The position numbers and the translations under genes are program-made. Positions 9,884-20,675 of a stretch of 64,000 nucleotides of DNA are shown one piece after another (position 1 is the stretch's first letter; the number at the start of each line of letters is the position of its first letter). The stretch comes from Porphyridium purpureum (Eukaryota > Rhodophyta > Bangiophyceae > Porphyridiales > Porphyridiaceae): positions 310,001-374,000 of the forward strand of contig VRMN01000011.1 in NCBI GenBank assembly GCA_008690995.1, given 5' to 3'. The notes below the pieces were generated by a model. It worked only from the letters and a program-made list of their open reading frames with translations, made no database searches and was not told where the DNA came from.

Positions 9884-12800
9884 TCATATTTCATACTCGG
9901 CGTCTGTCAAGGCAACGCTCCACGATCGAGTGTCGCCAACAAACGTGGTTCGCAGCCTGCTTTTGCACAGGGCGATGAGACGGATAGCCGCTGCTCGGTG
10001 GTCGGCGAAGCGTGCATGGGTGTTTACCGGCACTATGTCTTGCTCTTTCATAAAGCTCAGCAGAGCCAAGACCGAAGCAATCAGAAGCACCGCGCGGCTT
10101 TCCGCATTCCAAAACACCCCGTTTCCGCTGCCTTCCAGTATGTTTCGGTATGCGCTCAGGATAGATGCCTTGGAAATTCCTACACGGAGGAAAAGACTGC
10201 CAGGCCAGGCCAGGCCAGGGAGTGGATCCAGCACCAGGGCCTTCACATCCTCGAATGATACAATAGATGCATTTGGGGTAAGCTTTTCGATGTACTCGAC
10301 CTTTTGTCTCTCCAGTTTGTCAACCAGAAAGGCAACGGGAAAACACGAGCCCAACGGATAGAGGAACGTCGCCAAGGACGAAAAGTCATCTTCGAAGCTT
10401 GCAAGTGAAGCAAACGACGCCGAACTAAAGTAGCGATGCACGAATGCATTCCACAAATTTCGCACCGACGATTCGTCATCCAATCCTCCGCAAGCCAGAA
10501 TGCACAACTGGGATCCAAATAAATCAAATCGATGCGCAAACCTTTCAAACAAGGTAGGCAAGTCGAACAGTTTGTGTTCAAGCTCGAGAAGGCTCGAAAC
10601 TTCAGACGGGCGAAACTTCTGAAGCTCGTCGCGTGTGCGGAGCTGCAATCTTGCGATGTCCAGGTGTCTCTCCAGTTCTTTCACAACTGCTTCGGCCTTA
10701 TCCAAGCCTCGAGACAGAGCCAGTTCCCCGAGTTGGGCGGCACTCGTTAGGTAGCTGATTCTCTCTACAAGATCCGCCTGCGAGGGATCCGCATGGGCGA
10801 GATCAGCAAGCACTGCTGCAGCGTCGAGATACCGACCGTCCCGCCTATACAATTTCCACAACAGCGAGGCATCACGAGCATCCAAGAATAGTTCCAGGGT
10901 CTGCTCGGAAATCATGAGCAAGGCTGCGTGGCCGACAGGGCCAAGGCGGTAGAGATGATCATAAAGCTCAGTCAGGAAATCAGCTCGACCTGCGAGAACC
11001 GTACGTGATACGACCATGTCGAGCAGTGGTTGAACATCTTCGGAAACGTCGCCACTCACGCTCAATAGAGAAGACAGGATTTCCAAAATAAGGGCATCCA
11101 CGGCGCGACCCCCTTCCCCGCGATACTGAAGTGTATTTGGAGAAAAGGCGGCAGATACCAAAAGCTCCAGTGCTTCGACAGCAAATTTCATCCCCCGCAG
11201 TTCCTCACAAATATCAACGAGAAAAGAGGTTCGCCATGCGACGGGCTTCAAATCCTCCACAGAATGTCGAATTTCCTCTTCTACACGTTCACCTTGGGTG
11301 AGCCGTTCGAAGGCTTTCCTCAATCTTCGTACAGCGTGCGTAATAATAAAATCAGCCTCATCAAAAAAGCCCGGACAGCGATTTCGCAGAGACTCTGAGA
11401 CAGCTGCGACTCCTGCATCATCCGCTTGATCGAAAAGCAGCATCGAATGGATAAACGAATTGGCGAGCACGCTTCCATCGGCACCTGCGACAAGATTACA
11501 AAATTGAAGGGCACAAAACGATTCCTCTTGCTGGACACTAAAACTGCGGAACAAGCGATGGACTGGTTGCGATCGTAAAATGATCAGGAACCAGCATGCT
11601 TCGATGCTCCTCTGACAGAGGAGCAGTAGATGGTTCGAACTTAATTTTTCAAGTCGGGCAAATTCGTCAGACTTTCTACGCTGATGCACGACATCAAAGA
11701 GTCGTGTTTGCACATCTCCTGACGATCCATCGCGCCCAAACGATTCCGCGCGATCTGCAACTAGTTCCATGAAAGAATCCACACCCAAACCGTCGTCCAA
11801 AACATCCAACGCGAGCAGGGAATGTTTTCTGATGCACGATAAAATCAGGTTGAGCGAGTCTCTGACAGTGCAAAGGGCTTCAAAGGAAATTCCAATGCGC
11901 TGAAATTCACCCCGTCTCTGGCTTTCAAATACGCGAGAACGCCAAATCAAAGATACTGCAATAGCAATCTTTTCACGAAGGGCATAGAGTAAGAACGAAA
12001 CGGGAGCTGCGGGAGTCTGACGTCGCCCACGCGACAGCAGAACCCGCAGAGCCTCACTTTTCATTACGCTCGATCGCGATGCTGCGAACGATGCAGTTTG
12101 CTTCTCCTCCTCGAGAAGGACTTCAAGGCTAAGTGCGCAACTCGCCGCCACCCCTTCACGGCTGACGAAATCTTCCACGTCAGTCGGGGAGCCTGTCTCA
12201 AACACTCGTTTGAGAAAGTCTCTCGGGCGCATGGCCGAGTAGATAAGCATGGAGACGCTCGTCAAAACGGCAAACTCCGAAAAAGAAGTCGACTGAAAAG
12301 GATCCGGTCGGCCCCATAGTGCTGGTGAAGAAATCTCTGCAATAGCCCACGCCTTTGCGCTCGGCCGACCAGATTCTATCTCATGTGGAGCACCGAGACT
12401 CGACGACAACGGAAGCTCAGTCACATACTCAGAGTTACCGGAATGTTGGGGTAGACCCAAGCACGTACCATCCTGAGTCGCTGAGTCCGGGTCATTGTTT
12501 CCGATTCTGGTACCAAATGCACGAATGCACTGATACAGGATATCAGAATCATTCTCTTGGTCATGGGCGAACAGAAACGCTTCCGGTTTCCACAGGTATG
12601 ACCCAGGACGGCAAGAAATCGATTTTGAAATGTAATTCGACGGTCCGGATACTGCACCGAGGCGCGTCACAGACCAACCGACAGCTGTGGACAAGAACCC
12701 TTGCCTCGCTTCAGATGCTACGTGGTAAAAGACTCGATCTGCAGAAGACGATATCACAACCAAAACATGCTCATTGCTACTCTTGTCCAAAACATACGAG

Positions 12801-13867
12801 AACAATCTCTGAAAAGTCTGTCGCGAGGATTGGGGATATCTCACGGCGGCACCCTCATTCACGTCAATCCGACAAACATAGACTGCATCTGATGGCGAGA
12901 AAGAAGAAAGGATGCGCTGTCCTTGCGCTAGCATGTACACTTGGAGTATTCCCCGCTGCGACAAAGTAGCAAGCAGGTTGGATCCCTCTGGCAGGATCAT
13001 GTCAGCAATGGGATCAGCATCCCAGAAAAGGTTTCGCATGCCAAACCAATTTGGCGAACTGGAAGTACTGGACGAATGCTTCACAAGAAAGGCCCCGGGA
13101 TAATTAGAAGCGAGGGCTTTGCCTGACATAAGCTTTCGGAACGAAAAGCCCTTCTCTTCGTGCCCGCTGTACACAAACTCCTGTAAATTCCCCTTTGAAT
13201 CTCCCAAAAAGATGCGCCCAGTGTCAGAGCCCAAAATCTTGGTCACTTGTGCACCACCTTCCATTCTCACTTCTAGTTGCGTTTGGTGAAGGGTCAGCTC
13301 TGAGTCCCCGTCAGCATCGAGTGGAAAGCACGCACCGAGCAGCACGACACGCGAAACCAGAGCAACCGCAATCAGCGCGCGGACGTCGTCAATAAATATG
13401 GCAGGTTGCACAGGGACGAGCTCAACCGCCACAATCGATTCGTTGAAAGCCTCCATGCAGTAGTTCTGATCCGGGGCGGCATAATTCCAGATGTACAACT
13501 GATTCTCAACCGCGAACCACGCCCGTCGAATACGAGCAAAAACGCCCGTACGAAAGTCTGCGGGCGACGGCGCTGGGCCGTTGTGCGGCGCATATTTCGC
13601 GTGCGATGCTCTTGCCTCAAGCCCTGAGGCACGCGACGGGCCGCCGCTCGGATAGCCTAAATGAGACAGGATATGGCTATCAGGCCGTGGCAGTGCAATC
13701 CTTGCCATGAGAGTGTGCTCGGCGGGAGGGCACTTGATGTACGAGCCCGGGCTTGTGAGCGCCCCGAGCAGCTGCGCGCGGTGCTCCTGCAGTACGGCGT
13801 CGATCTGGCGAGCCGCGCTGACGAGGGCCTGCGACGCGCACGATCGCGCGTCCGCTTCGCTGGCCAT
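9884..13867 (-). CDS. NUP155: nucleoporin NUP155/Nup170-like
   Basis: A scaffold nucleoporin of the inner ring of the nuclear pore. The 1327-residue protein has the two-part design of the family: an N-terminal beta-propeller region (about 1-520) followed by a long alpha-helical solenoid. Diagnostic N-terminal stretches include YIWNY, ESIVAVELVPVQPAIF followed by an ALIAVALVSRVVLLG strand, and TKILGSDTGRIFLGDSKGNL. These parallel the NUP155 segments IWNYE..., LLVLATPVDIVILG and TSTDNGRIFLAG. The frame opens 32 codons further upstream at a GTG, but the first ATG (13867) is used here. A short CCAGG tandem run at about 10198-10218 lies within the coding sequence. It is divergent from the reductase gene. 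Confidence 0.9.
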   Translation of the reverse strand: MASEADARSCASQALVSAARQIDAVLQEHRAQLLGALTSPGSYIKCPPAEHTLMARIALPRPDSHILSHLGYPSGGPSRASGLEARASHAKYAPHNGPAPSPADFRTGVFARIRRAWFAVENQLYIWNYAAPDQNYCMEAFNESIVAVELVPVQPAIFIDDVRALIAVALVSRVVLLGACFPLDADGDSELTLHQTQLEVRMEGGAQVTKILGSDTGRIFLGDSKGNLQEFVYSGHEEKGFSFRKLMSGKALASNYPGAFLVKHSSSTSSSPNWFGMRNLFWDADPIADMILPEGSNLLATLSQRGILQVYMLAQGQRILSSFSPSDAVYVCRIDVNEGAAVRYPQSSRQTFQRLFSYVLDKSSNEHVLVVISSSADRVFYHVASEARQGFLSTAVGWSVTRLGAVSGPSNYISKSISCRPGSYLWKPEAFLFAHDQENDSDILYQCIRAFGTRIGNNDPDSATQDGTCLGLPQHSGNSEYVTELPLSSSLGAPHEIESGRPSAKAWAIAEISSPALWGRPDPFQSTSFSEFAVLTSVSMLIYSAMRPRDFLKRVFETGSPTDVEDFVSREGVAASCALSLEVLLEEEKQTASFAASRSSVMKSEALRVLLSRGRRQTPAAPVSFLLYALREKIAIAVSLIWRSRVFESQRRGEFQRIGISFEALCTVRDSLNLILSCIRKHSLLALDVLDDGLGVDSFMELVADRAESFGRDGSSGDVQTRLFDVVHQRRKSDEFARLEKLSSNHLLLLCQRSIEACWFLIILRSQPVHRLFRSFSVQQEESFCALQFCNLVAGADGSVLANSFIHSMLLFDQADDAGVAAVSESLRNRCPGFFDEADFIITHAVRRLRKAFERLTQGERVEEEIRHSVEDLKPVAWRTSFLVDICEELRGMKFAVEALELLVSAAFSPNTLQYRGEGGRAVDALILEILSSLLSVSGDVSEDVQPLLDMVVSRTVLAGRADFLTELYDHLYRLGPVGHAALLMISEQTLELFLDARDASLLWKLYRRDGRYLDAAAVLADLAHADPSQADLVERISYLTSAAQLGELALSRGLDKAEAVVKELERHLDIARLQLRTRDELQKFRPSEVSSLLELEHKLFDLPTLFERFAHRFDLFGSQLCILACGGLDDESSVRNLWNAFVHRYFSSASFASLASFEDDFSSLATFLYPLGSCFPVAFLVDKLERQKVEYIEKLTPNASIVSFEDVKALVLDPLPGLAWPGSLFLRVGISKASILSAYRNILEGSGNGVFWNAESRAVLLIASVLALLSFMKEQDIVPVNTHARFADHRAAAIRLIALCKSRLRTTFVGDTRSWSVALTDAEYEI

Positions 13868-14244
13868 GCCAGTGCGCTTCCCTGCCTCCGCCCGCAAAGC
13901 TGCTGCTCCGTCGCTCGTCCTCGCGCCCGCGCACGCCGATCGCACACGCGCGCGGTCGGACACAGCTGCGTGCGCACACCCTCGCAGCGCAGCAGCCGCG
14001 GAACCCTGGCCCGCACCCGATGGAGGTACACTTGCCCCAGAGTACAGTCGGGGCGCGTGCGGCTGTGTGCGGGAAACCCTACCGCATGGCGGCGCGGTTT
14101 CGCGGCGATCTCCGCGCTGAACCGCACTTTGCGCCAGGGTTCCGCGAGTACTGCGTGAGCCTGCGCGTGGTGCGAGAAATGGCGCCTGGGCGATCCGTCG
14201 CGCGCTCGCTCTGAACGCTTGGCGGCGAGCGAACGACAGCAGTC
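13868..14244. promoter_or_regulatory. divergent promoter, NUP155 / reductase
   Basis: This is 377 bp of very GC-rich sequence. AGTACAG at 14041-14047 (plus strand), about 200 bp before the reductase ATG, is a near match to the GGTACAG motif in that gene's direction. Confidence 0.4.
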
Positions 14245-15285
14245 ATGCGTGCGTGCTTCATCGGATCCGGGCTTCACTTTTTCTCGCCGTTCGCACCCCG
14301 CACCGTGATTCCCGCATCTTCAAGGTCTTTCCGAACGCCGGCGGCCCCAACCTCGTCTCGCTCGCACATTGCTATGGCGGGGCAAGTGGGTTTCATCGGC
14401 ATTGGCATCATGGGCCTTCCCATGGCGAAGAACCTCGTGACAAAAGCAGGCAAGAAGCTCGTCGTTTGGAATCGCTCGCAGGAACGAATTGCTCTTCTCC
14501 AGGGGGAACTGGCCGATGAGGCCGCGCAGGTTGAGGCCGCTGAGTCTCCTGAGGCCGTGGTCAAGGCGTGTGATGTCACCTTTGTCATGCTGACCACTCC
14601 TAGTGTGGTGCGTTCGGTCCTTTTCGACATGCCAGGCGCCGCGATTCACGGCGTGTCAAGTGGAAAGATGATCATCGACTGCTCCACCATCACAGAGGAG
14701 GACTCGCGCGCCTCGTACGACGCGGTCAAGACCGCTGGTGGTTCTTTTCTCGAAGCCCCCGTGTCGGGCTCTAAGGTTCCGGCCGAGACGGGCGCTCTTA
14801 TCTTTCTGGCTGGAGGGGACAAGGATGTTTTCGATGAGGTGGTCAAGCAAAAGATGTTTGATGTTATGGGAAAGAAATCAATATTCTTGGGAGGAATCGG
14901 CGCGGGCGCGCGCATGAAGCTAGCCGTGAATATGGTCATGGGCTCGATGATCAGCGCGCTTGCAGAGGGCATCGTCCTTTGTGAAAGCAACGAGCTCGAC
15001 CCCGCAGAATTTCTCGAAGTTCTTGATCTCGGTGCGATGGCGAATCCCATGTTCAAAATGAAAGGCCCGAACATGGTCCAGAGCAAGCGCCAATACACAG
15101 TGAACTTCCCTCTTGAACACCAGCAGAAGGACATGCGCTTTGCGCTTCAGATGGGCGATTCTTCCGCAACGCCCATGCCTGTGGCCGCAGCCGCGAACGA
15201 GCTTTTCAAAGCGGCGCGGGCGGCGGGATATGATCGTGAGGACATGAGCGCTGTCATTGAAGCCCTGCGGAAGAGAAATGAGTGA
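14245..15285 (+). CDS. beta-hydroxyacid dehydrogenase, glyoxylate/succinic semialdehyde reductase type
   Basis: An NAD(P)H-dependent oxidoreductase of the 3-hydroxyisobutyrate dehydrogenase superfamily, closest in character to plant glyoxylate reductases that detoxify glyoxylate and succinic semialdehyde. It has the Rossmann motif GFIGIGIMGLPMAKNL (49-64), the substrate-loop DCSTI (145-149), the APVSGS strand and the catalytic Lys225 in GAGARMKLAVNM. The first ATG adds 43 residues rich in Ser, Arg, Pro and Ala before the internal MAGQVGF. These look like an organelle transit peptide, although the internal ATG (14374) is an alternative cytosolic start. The product could instead act on another small hydroxyacid. 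It is convergent with the SAPS gene, 121 bp between stops. Confidence 0.88.
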   Translation: MRACFIGSGLHFFSPFAPRTVIPASSRSFRTPAAPTSSRSHIAMAGQVGFIGIGIMGLPMAKNLVTKAGKKLVVWNRSQERIALLQGELADEAAQVEAAESPEAVVKACDVTFVMLTTPSVVRSVLFDMPGAAIHGVSSGKMIIDCSTITEEDSRASYDAVKTAGGSFLEAPVSGSKVPAETGALIFLAGGDKDVFDEVVKQKMFDVMGKKSIFLGGIGAGARMKLAVNMVMGSMISALAEGIVLCESNELDPAEFLEVLDLGAMANPMFKMKGPNMVQSKRQYTVNFPLEHQQKDMRFALQMGDSSATPMPVAAAANELFKAARAAGYDREDMSAVIEALRKRNE

Positions 15286-15406
15286 TGGATAAATCAAAAA
15301 CTGTCATATCAATCGTTTGCAATTCACTGACTGCTCTGCACACGATTTTTCAGTCAGAACGTACTATCCCACGAGGCGTTGATTTTTTTGTCATTTACAG
15401 CACAGA

Positions 15407-17926
15407 TTACAACTCATCATCATCGCTGACACCATCACTATCCGATGCACTACCATCCTCCTCACCAGAAGAACTTTCTTCGTCACTGACCTCAGCAATC
15501 AGCGGATCTTCGTTTTCATCGGAGTTGTCGTCGCCAAAATATGACAGATCTCCGTAGTCGGTGAGCTGATTCGATCCAGACAGCAGGTACTGAGCGAACT
15601 GATTGATAGCACTCGAGTGCTCAGCAGGCTGGAGCAGCAGACCATCCAGGATCTGGTTCATATCAAAACCAGAGACGGAGTCCTCCGATCGAAACATGGA
15701 AGACCGATCCCCGCCAAGAACACGCGACTGTAATTGGAGCGCGTCAAAGAGCTCGTTTGCTCTCAAAGCGTCAAATTCGTTAAGGTCGTCGGTGTCCACA
15801 AATTTCTGGAGGGCTTCACGATCCACGTGCTCCACCATGTCGCTGAGAATGCCCCCAATGCGAATCACGTGTCCCATAAAGCCACATCGAGATTTTCCGC
15901 GTCCAGCTCTTTCCCTATTTTCGATCCATGCATCCAGCACAAAGCGAATCAACTTCGCGCGCAGCCACATGATTTGACGCATCGTAAGACTCATTCTCGA
16001 AGGAGAATCGCGGCTCGAAGCCGTGCGCGAACGCACTTTCTCTGCGTCTGCGATTCCTGTTCCGTCTTCCGGCGTGCCTGTCCAGACGGCCTTCATTCCA
16101 GGCGCTACATTCGCGGAGTATCCGTCCACCGAAAGAAATGCAGCATACACCGCAGCCATGATTGAAAATTGAGCGATGGAATTCCACTCGTGCGAAAGAA
16201 CGACTTTCAGTAATAGTTCCGGAACCTGCAATGCGTGCAGCTTCTCCAATGTTAAAGTCGAGCCAGATCTCAGACAGGCACACAGAAGCTCTATCAGAGC
16301 AAGCCGGACCGAACCTAGGCTAGACGGACGACTCGAGCAGCTCGGGGAATCAATACCTTCAGTCGCGTCCAACTGTGGACCTTCAATAGATGCCGGTTGC
16401 AGCAAATGCAGCAGACTCGGCAACCTTGCCAAAATAGCGTCTTCCATTGCCGCTGTACTCATCAGCTGTTTTCGAAGACCAGGATTTTCCGAATGCGCTC
16501 CGTCATAGCCATCCTCATACGTACCGTTTGGCGGCATCACGGCAATCGGGCTGTCAATAACGCGCGGTTCGTCTTCATCCTCAAGCACAGGTGTCATAAT
16601 ATCATCGTCTCCACCATCCTCGCCCGGTGAATCGCCGGAGCTGTCAAACTCAATCTCGGGCGCCTTCAGGTTGTCTCTCGTCGAGACGCTAATGCCTTCC
16701 ACCCAATCAAGATCTTTTGACGTGTCTGCTCTTTCAGCAAGAAGATGTGAAGATTCTGTTTTCGCGTGGTGCACATCATGGTCCTCACTGACCAGACTCA
16801 TGTCCAAGCTAACAAGATTCTGCTCCGTTAACAATAATCTCGCCCAATACTGCATACAGAGAGTCACTGAAACCACTGGCGACGACGTTGCATCATTTCC
16901 TAGCGTCTTGAGGTCCTCAATACCAAAATCCAACATTTTGCCAAGTGTCGGTTCCGGGCACAGGAAAATGTTCAAGGCATCTGGTGGAGTCCTTCTCGTA
17001 AGTGGCATTTGCAGCATCTTCAATGTGATTCCCCAGAGGGCGCTGATCGCATTTTCCATAAGATCCTCCCGTATCCGCTGATCGAGTGGATCAGCGCCAG
17101 GGCTGGCAAGCGCCATGCTTTCGGAGTTACGCACTGCTCCTTCACTGACAAAGCAATCACTCAACAACTGCAAGGCTTGTGACTCTTCCAAGAAGTTCAA
17201 CACATCTGCCGTCGGAGTTCCGATAACGTACGATGCTGGATCCATCTTGGACTGCTCAGATGTGTGCAAAATTCGAACTAAAAGCTCCGACACGCTCGCG
17301 AAATGGATGATCTTCACCAGCGCAGCCAGAAAGCCCGTCTTTTCTCGCATGGCTTGAACGGTGTCATGATGCCGGACCATCAGCAAAGCCATCATGATCT
17401 TGACAAAATTATTGATGCAAAACGAACTCGCCCTTGCGCGTTCGTCGAAAACAACGGATAGGAAACGATCCAATAGCTCTTCACGATCAAAAAGTGTGTT
17501 GTAAATGGAATTGATCTCCATGGCCAGAGCCTCAGAACTCAAGATCCCGAACCGTTCGGCCGAATGAGAAGCATCTTCGTATGTGGATGAAGCTGTGTTC
17601 GGTAGATTCGGAGAAGCGCCGTATAAGGAATACTCGATCATTTCCCGCAGCACAGCAGGCTCGCTGAGAAAAAGAACCAGCGAGTCGTTCTCGGAGCGAC
17701 ATTCTTGTAAAAAATCCTCCTCATTCAATACGTCCAACAGGAGTTCTTTCAAGGAAATCTCATGCGCTGATGGATCGGATACAATGCTGTCTTGCACGGA
17801 TGACGGATTCCCGCCGTCGTCACCTGTGGTAGTGACCTTCGAGTCTTTTGCCTCATTTCTTCGCTGGCTCCACTTTTCAAGCAGCTCGTCAATGTGCGAA
17901 ACTCGGAACCGTGATTGAAAATACAT
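15407..17926 (-). CDS. SAPS-domain protein, regulatory subunit of PP6/Sit4-type phosphatase
   Basis: It probably binds and targets the catalytic subunit of protein phosphatase 6 (Sit4 in yeast). The 839-residue product starts MYFQSRFRVSHIDELLEKW, which aligns with the start of human PP6R proteins and settles the ATG. It continues with LLLDVLNEEDFLQECRSEND, the hallmark of the SAPS domain, and with NNFVKIMMALL and LLVRILHTSE. An acidic linker (GEDGGDDDIMTPVLEDEDE) lies mid-protein. The tail is almost wholly acidic and Ser-rich, ending DSDGVSDDDEL; similar acidic tails are common in the family. The frame opens three codons earlier at TTG. It is divergent from the epsin gene. Confidence 0.88.
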   Translation of the reverse strand: MYFQSRFRVSHIDELLEKWSQRRNEAKDSKVTTTGDDGGNPSSVQDSIVSDPSAHEISLKELLLDVLNEEDFLQECRSENDSLVLFLSEPAVLREMIEYSLYGASPNLPNTASSTYEDASHSAERFGILSSEALAMEINSIYNTLFDREELLDRFLSVVFDERARASSFCINNFVKIMMALLMVRHHDTVQAMREKTGFLAALVKIIHFASVSELLVRILHTSEQSKMDPASYVIGTPTADVLNFLEESQALQLLSDCFVSEGAVRNSESMALASPGADPLDQRIREDLMENAISALWGITLKMLQMPLTRRTPPDALNIFLCPEPTLGKMLDFGIEDLKTLGNDATSSPVVSVTLCMQYWARLLLTEQNLVSLDMSLVSEDHDVHHAKTESSHLLAERADTSKDLDWVEGISVSTRDNLKAPEIEFDSSGDSPGEDGGDDDIMTPVLEDEDEPRVIDSPIAVMPPNGTYEDGYDGAHSENPGLRKQLMSTAAMEDAILARLPSLLHLLQPASIEGPQLDATEGIDSPSCSSRPSSLGSVRLALIELLCACLRSGSTLTLEKLHALQVPELLLKVVLSHEWNSIAQFSIMAAVYAAFLSVDGYSANVAPGMKAVWTGTPEDGTGIADAEKVRSRTASSRDSPSRMSLTMRQIMWLRAKLIRFVLDAWIENRERAGRGKSRCGFMGHVIRIGGILSDMVEHVDREALQKFVDTDDLNEFDALRANELFDALQLQSRVLGGDRSSMFRSEDSVSGFDMNQILDGLLLQPAEHSSAINQFAQYLLSGSNQLTDYGDLSYFGDDNSDENEDPLIAEVSDEESSSGEEDGSASDSDGVSDDDEL

Positions 17927-18704
17927 CGGGACCAAACAGGCCAGTTGACGCCAAGCGCCAGGTTCCCTCTATGTGCTCCAAGACGCAGCCTCCGGATGCT
18001 GTCGTCACGCCTTCTTGGCCTAGCCCTGTTTCCGTGAGCTTCGCAGCCGCCGTGCACGCTACGGAATCAGAGGCCGAACGCTCCCTTTCGACACGTGCCA
18101 CACAGCTGCGCCACAGCGTCCGGTTTGCTCAGCCCGCGAATACCTGTCACACAATCTTTCCCGAGTCACCCCTCCTTGCACCCCGAACGCTCCAAAGCAC
18201 CGCGCGCGGAAAGCCTTCTGACGCGAACTGCGCTCGAGGCAGCGCGAGCGAGGCGTGCGCAACAGCACGCGTTCGCCCTGTTCCGCGCGAGGAAGCGGCG
18301 CACACAGTCCGGCTGTCCGCGGCGACGAGCAGCGGCGACGCTAGAACACCCCGTCCAATCCCCTCCCCTCTCCTCCTCTCGCCAGCGCTCGTGCGCGGTG
18401 TGCGACGCGGCGTGGGGCGCGCACGCATTCAACGGCAACGGGCTTTTTTGACGTTCTGTTTAAATGTGTTGTGTGTTAAAATAATGCGCGGCGCGTTAAA
18501 GAAAGCGCGCTGCGTGTGGTGACCAGCGCCAGGCGTGCCGAGTGTCGCGCGCCGCACAGTGCTGGTCGGCGTGGCGGTGAGGGCCAGCCGGTGTCGCGGG
18601 CGCGGGGGAGGGCCTGCGTGGCGGGGGTGACGGGCGCTCGGAGGGGCCCACGAAGGGAGGAAGTCCGCGGAGTCTGCGCGAGAGCACCGCCGGGTGGATC
18701 CAGC
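17927..18704. promoter_or_regulatory. divergent promoter, SAPS / epsin
   Basis: 778 bp of GC-rich sequence with a small AT-rich island at about 18455-18510. No TATA box and no GGTACAG motif was found, which makes this an exception among the divergent regions here. Confidence 0.35.
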
Positions 18705-20021
18705 ATGTCCAAAATTGACTGGAAGGGATGGAAGCGCTCGGCCATCAACGTGCGCAAGTCTGCGGCGTCTGGCATGAAGAATCTCGTCATGACCGATGTT
18801 GAAAACCTCACGCGCAGTGCGACTGCCGATACCTCGTGGGGCGCGTCGGGAACAGAGCTCGATGAAATTGCGCGTGCCACCTACAACCGCGAGGACTATC
18901 CACTCATCATGGGCATTGTCTGGCAGCGTCTCACCTCGCGGCGCTGGCGCTGTGTCTATAAGGGGCTCGAGCTTTTGAAGCACTTGCTCTTCTACGGCTC
19001 GGCGCGCTGCCTGGATGAAGCTCGCGATGCTCGTTACCATATCCAAGCTCTCGAGGGTTTCCGATTCATCGACCCACGGAATGGCAAGGACGAAGGGCAG
19101 AACGTGCGCACGAAGGCCAAGGAAGTTTTTGAGCTCATCGAAAATCCCAAGAAACTGGAAGAGGAACGGGAGAAAAGCAAGGCTCTCAAGTCTAAGATTG
19201 GCATCACACCGACTTCGGGCAGTGATTATTATTCGGGCAGCAGCGATTACTACTCACAACAGACGGGCTCACGCTCGGGTGCCGGTGCGGGGCATTATGG
19301 TGGGCACGGGTCGGGAGATCCGAGCTCGTACACATACAACTATGATGAGGAGCTGGACGGACCTCGACCGGGGAGCACGGGCGCTGACCCAAACGCGGGC
19401 ACTCAAATTGCCATCTCGGAGCCCGAGGTCGAAGAACCGGTTCAGATGGATGACTTATTGGGATTCAGTGATGACGTTGTCCGTCCGTCTGGTCCGACGA
19501 TTGAGTATAATGACGATGATGATGACATTTCATTCAATCCGCGCGCGCTCCCAGCACCTGAAGTTTTAGCTGCCACGCAGGATCCGCTCGGCGATCTCTT
19601 TGCTCCGTTGTCCATTACGAGCGGAGCGCCTGCGGTCTCAGTGTCTGGCAAAGGCACGCCGAATCAAGCTTCTTCCTCCAAGAGTGCCGATATTTTCGCA
19701 GGTCTGGCTGTCTCCGATGGTGCCTTACGGGTTTCCAGTCAAGCCAATTCCAAGTCCATGGATCCGTTCCAAGCACCGTCGTCGGGAAGAGGCTCGAGCG
19801 AGGCGTTTGGGACAGGTGCGATGTCGCACGGCTTTGAAGGCTTTGATGGCGGCGCGACGTCGGCCACTTCGTCACAAGGCAAAATGCCGAAAAGTACGTC
19901 TGGTAAGAAAGCCATTGGGACCACGTCCGAGGAAATGTTTGCCGGGCTTGTTGACTTTGGAAGTATGAAGGAGGCCCCCAAGGTTTCGAAGAAGGTGGAG
20001 CAGGATGACGAGTGGTTGTAG
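18705..20021 (+). CDS. ENTH-domain protein (epsin-like)
   Basis: An endocytic or trans-Golgi adaptor expected to bind phosphoinositides and recruit clathrin. The N-terminal ENTH domain (residues about 15-150) is clear: TSWGASGTELDEIARATYN, YPLIMGIVWQRL and YKGLELLKHLLFYGS, followed by VRTKAKEVFELIEN. The C-terminal half is low-complexity, with Gly, Ser and Tyr stretches. It carries short adaptor- or clathrin-binding style peptides such as DDLLGF, DPLGDLFAPL and MDPFQAP, and ends in the acidic-aromatic DDEWL. The frame is open upstream from a GTG-type start, but the ATG at 18705 begins the canonical MSKIDWKGW. No ubiquitin-interacting motif was recognised. Confidence 0.9.
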   Translation: MSKIDWKGWKRSAINVRKSAASGMKNLVMTDVENLTRSATADTSWGASGTELDEIARATYNREDYPLIMGIVWQRLTSRRWRCVYKGLELLKHLLFYGSARCLDEARDARYHIQALEGFRFIDPRNGKDEGQNVRTKAKEVFELIENPKKLEEEREKSKALKSKIGITPTSGSDYYSGSSDYYSQQTGSRSGAGAGHYGGHGSGDPSSYTYNYDEELDGPRPGSTGADPNAGTQIAISEPEVEEPVQMDDLLGFSDDVVRPSGPTIEYNDDDDDISFNPRALPAPEVLAATQDPLGDLFAPLSITSGAPAVSVSGKGTPNQASSSKSADIFAGLAVSDGALRVSSQANSKSMDPFQAPSSGRGSSEAFGTGAMSHGFEGFDGGATSATSSQGKMPKSTSGKKAIGTTSEEMFAGLVDFGSMKEAPKVSKKVEQDDEWL

Positions 20022-20675
20022 GATGGCATAAGAAGCGGGGCCAGTAAGCAGTCCTCGCATGGGGCGTGCTGAAGCGTCCCGCATGTGGGACGGCTCGTGC
20101 TGGCATCAATGCTGTTTCCAAGGTCATTGACTGTACCCCCGGCGATTACAGATTTTTCACATGGATTGGGCTCCAAAGTAGTTCTGGTAGGCGGAGTGGG
20201 TGGATTTTGCATTTGGGCACGAGCGCAAGGTACGTTGGTGAAAAGGTTGGTGGGGCGGGAAGGGGAAGACGCGAGTGTTGGGCTGACTGCTGACAGACGG
20301 GAACGGGCCTGGTGGCTATTCGACGCTGGGTTCACGACACGCACTCAGGTGCAACGCGCAGCAGACATTAACAAGCAGCCGTTCTCTTTTAAATTAACAG
20401 CGCATCTTGCATTTGGGGGGGTTGTGTGGACTCGCTCCGCACCTCCAAAGGCACGGGCTCGGCTCTGTTTTAGCGCCGCACCCGTGTGATTCTTTGGTGT
20501 CGCTGTCAGTCGAGGGACGGACATTTGCATTGACGAAGGAGACGTGACGATGACTGACCAAGCGCGCGCATGAACGCAATTCTTTCCTTCTTCATCTTTT
20601 TTTCCGGGATCTCTGTTGTCTTTGAAAGTCGAGAGGACACGTAGGGCTCTGAGTGCGTGTTGTAAAGACTCAGAG
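20022..20675. other. intergenic between epsin and orphan ORF
   Basis: 654 bp with no convincing coding frame. A GGTACAG motif (minus strand, 20131-20137) occurs here without an obvious minus-strand gene downstream, so it is an outlier to the motif pattern. Confidence 0.4.

Noticed and set aside
10198-10218. CCAGG tandem run as a possible minisatellite
   Set aside because: Very short, in frame within the nucleoporin coding sequence.
13868-13963. 32-codon N-terminal extension of the NUP155-like protein
   Set aside because: It starts at GTG and is Arg/Ala-rich GC-driven sequence; the ATG at 13867 is preferred.
20131-20137. GGTACAG copy after the epsin gene as promoter of a minus-strand gene
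   Set aside because: No minus-strand gene follows within reach; treated as a chance or unexplained copy.
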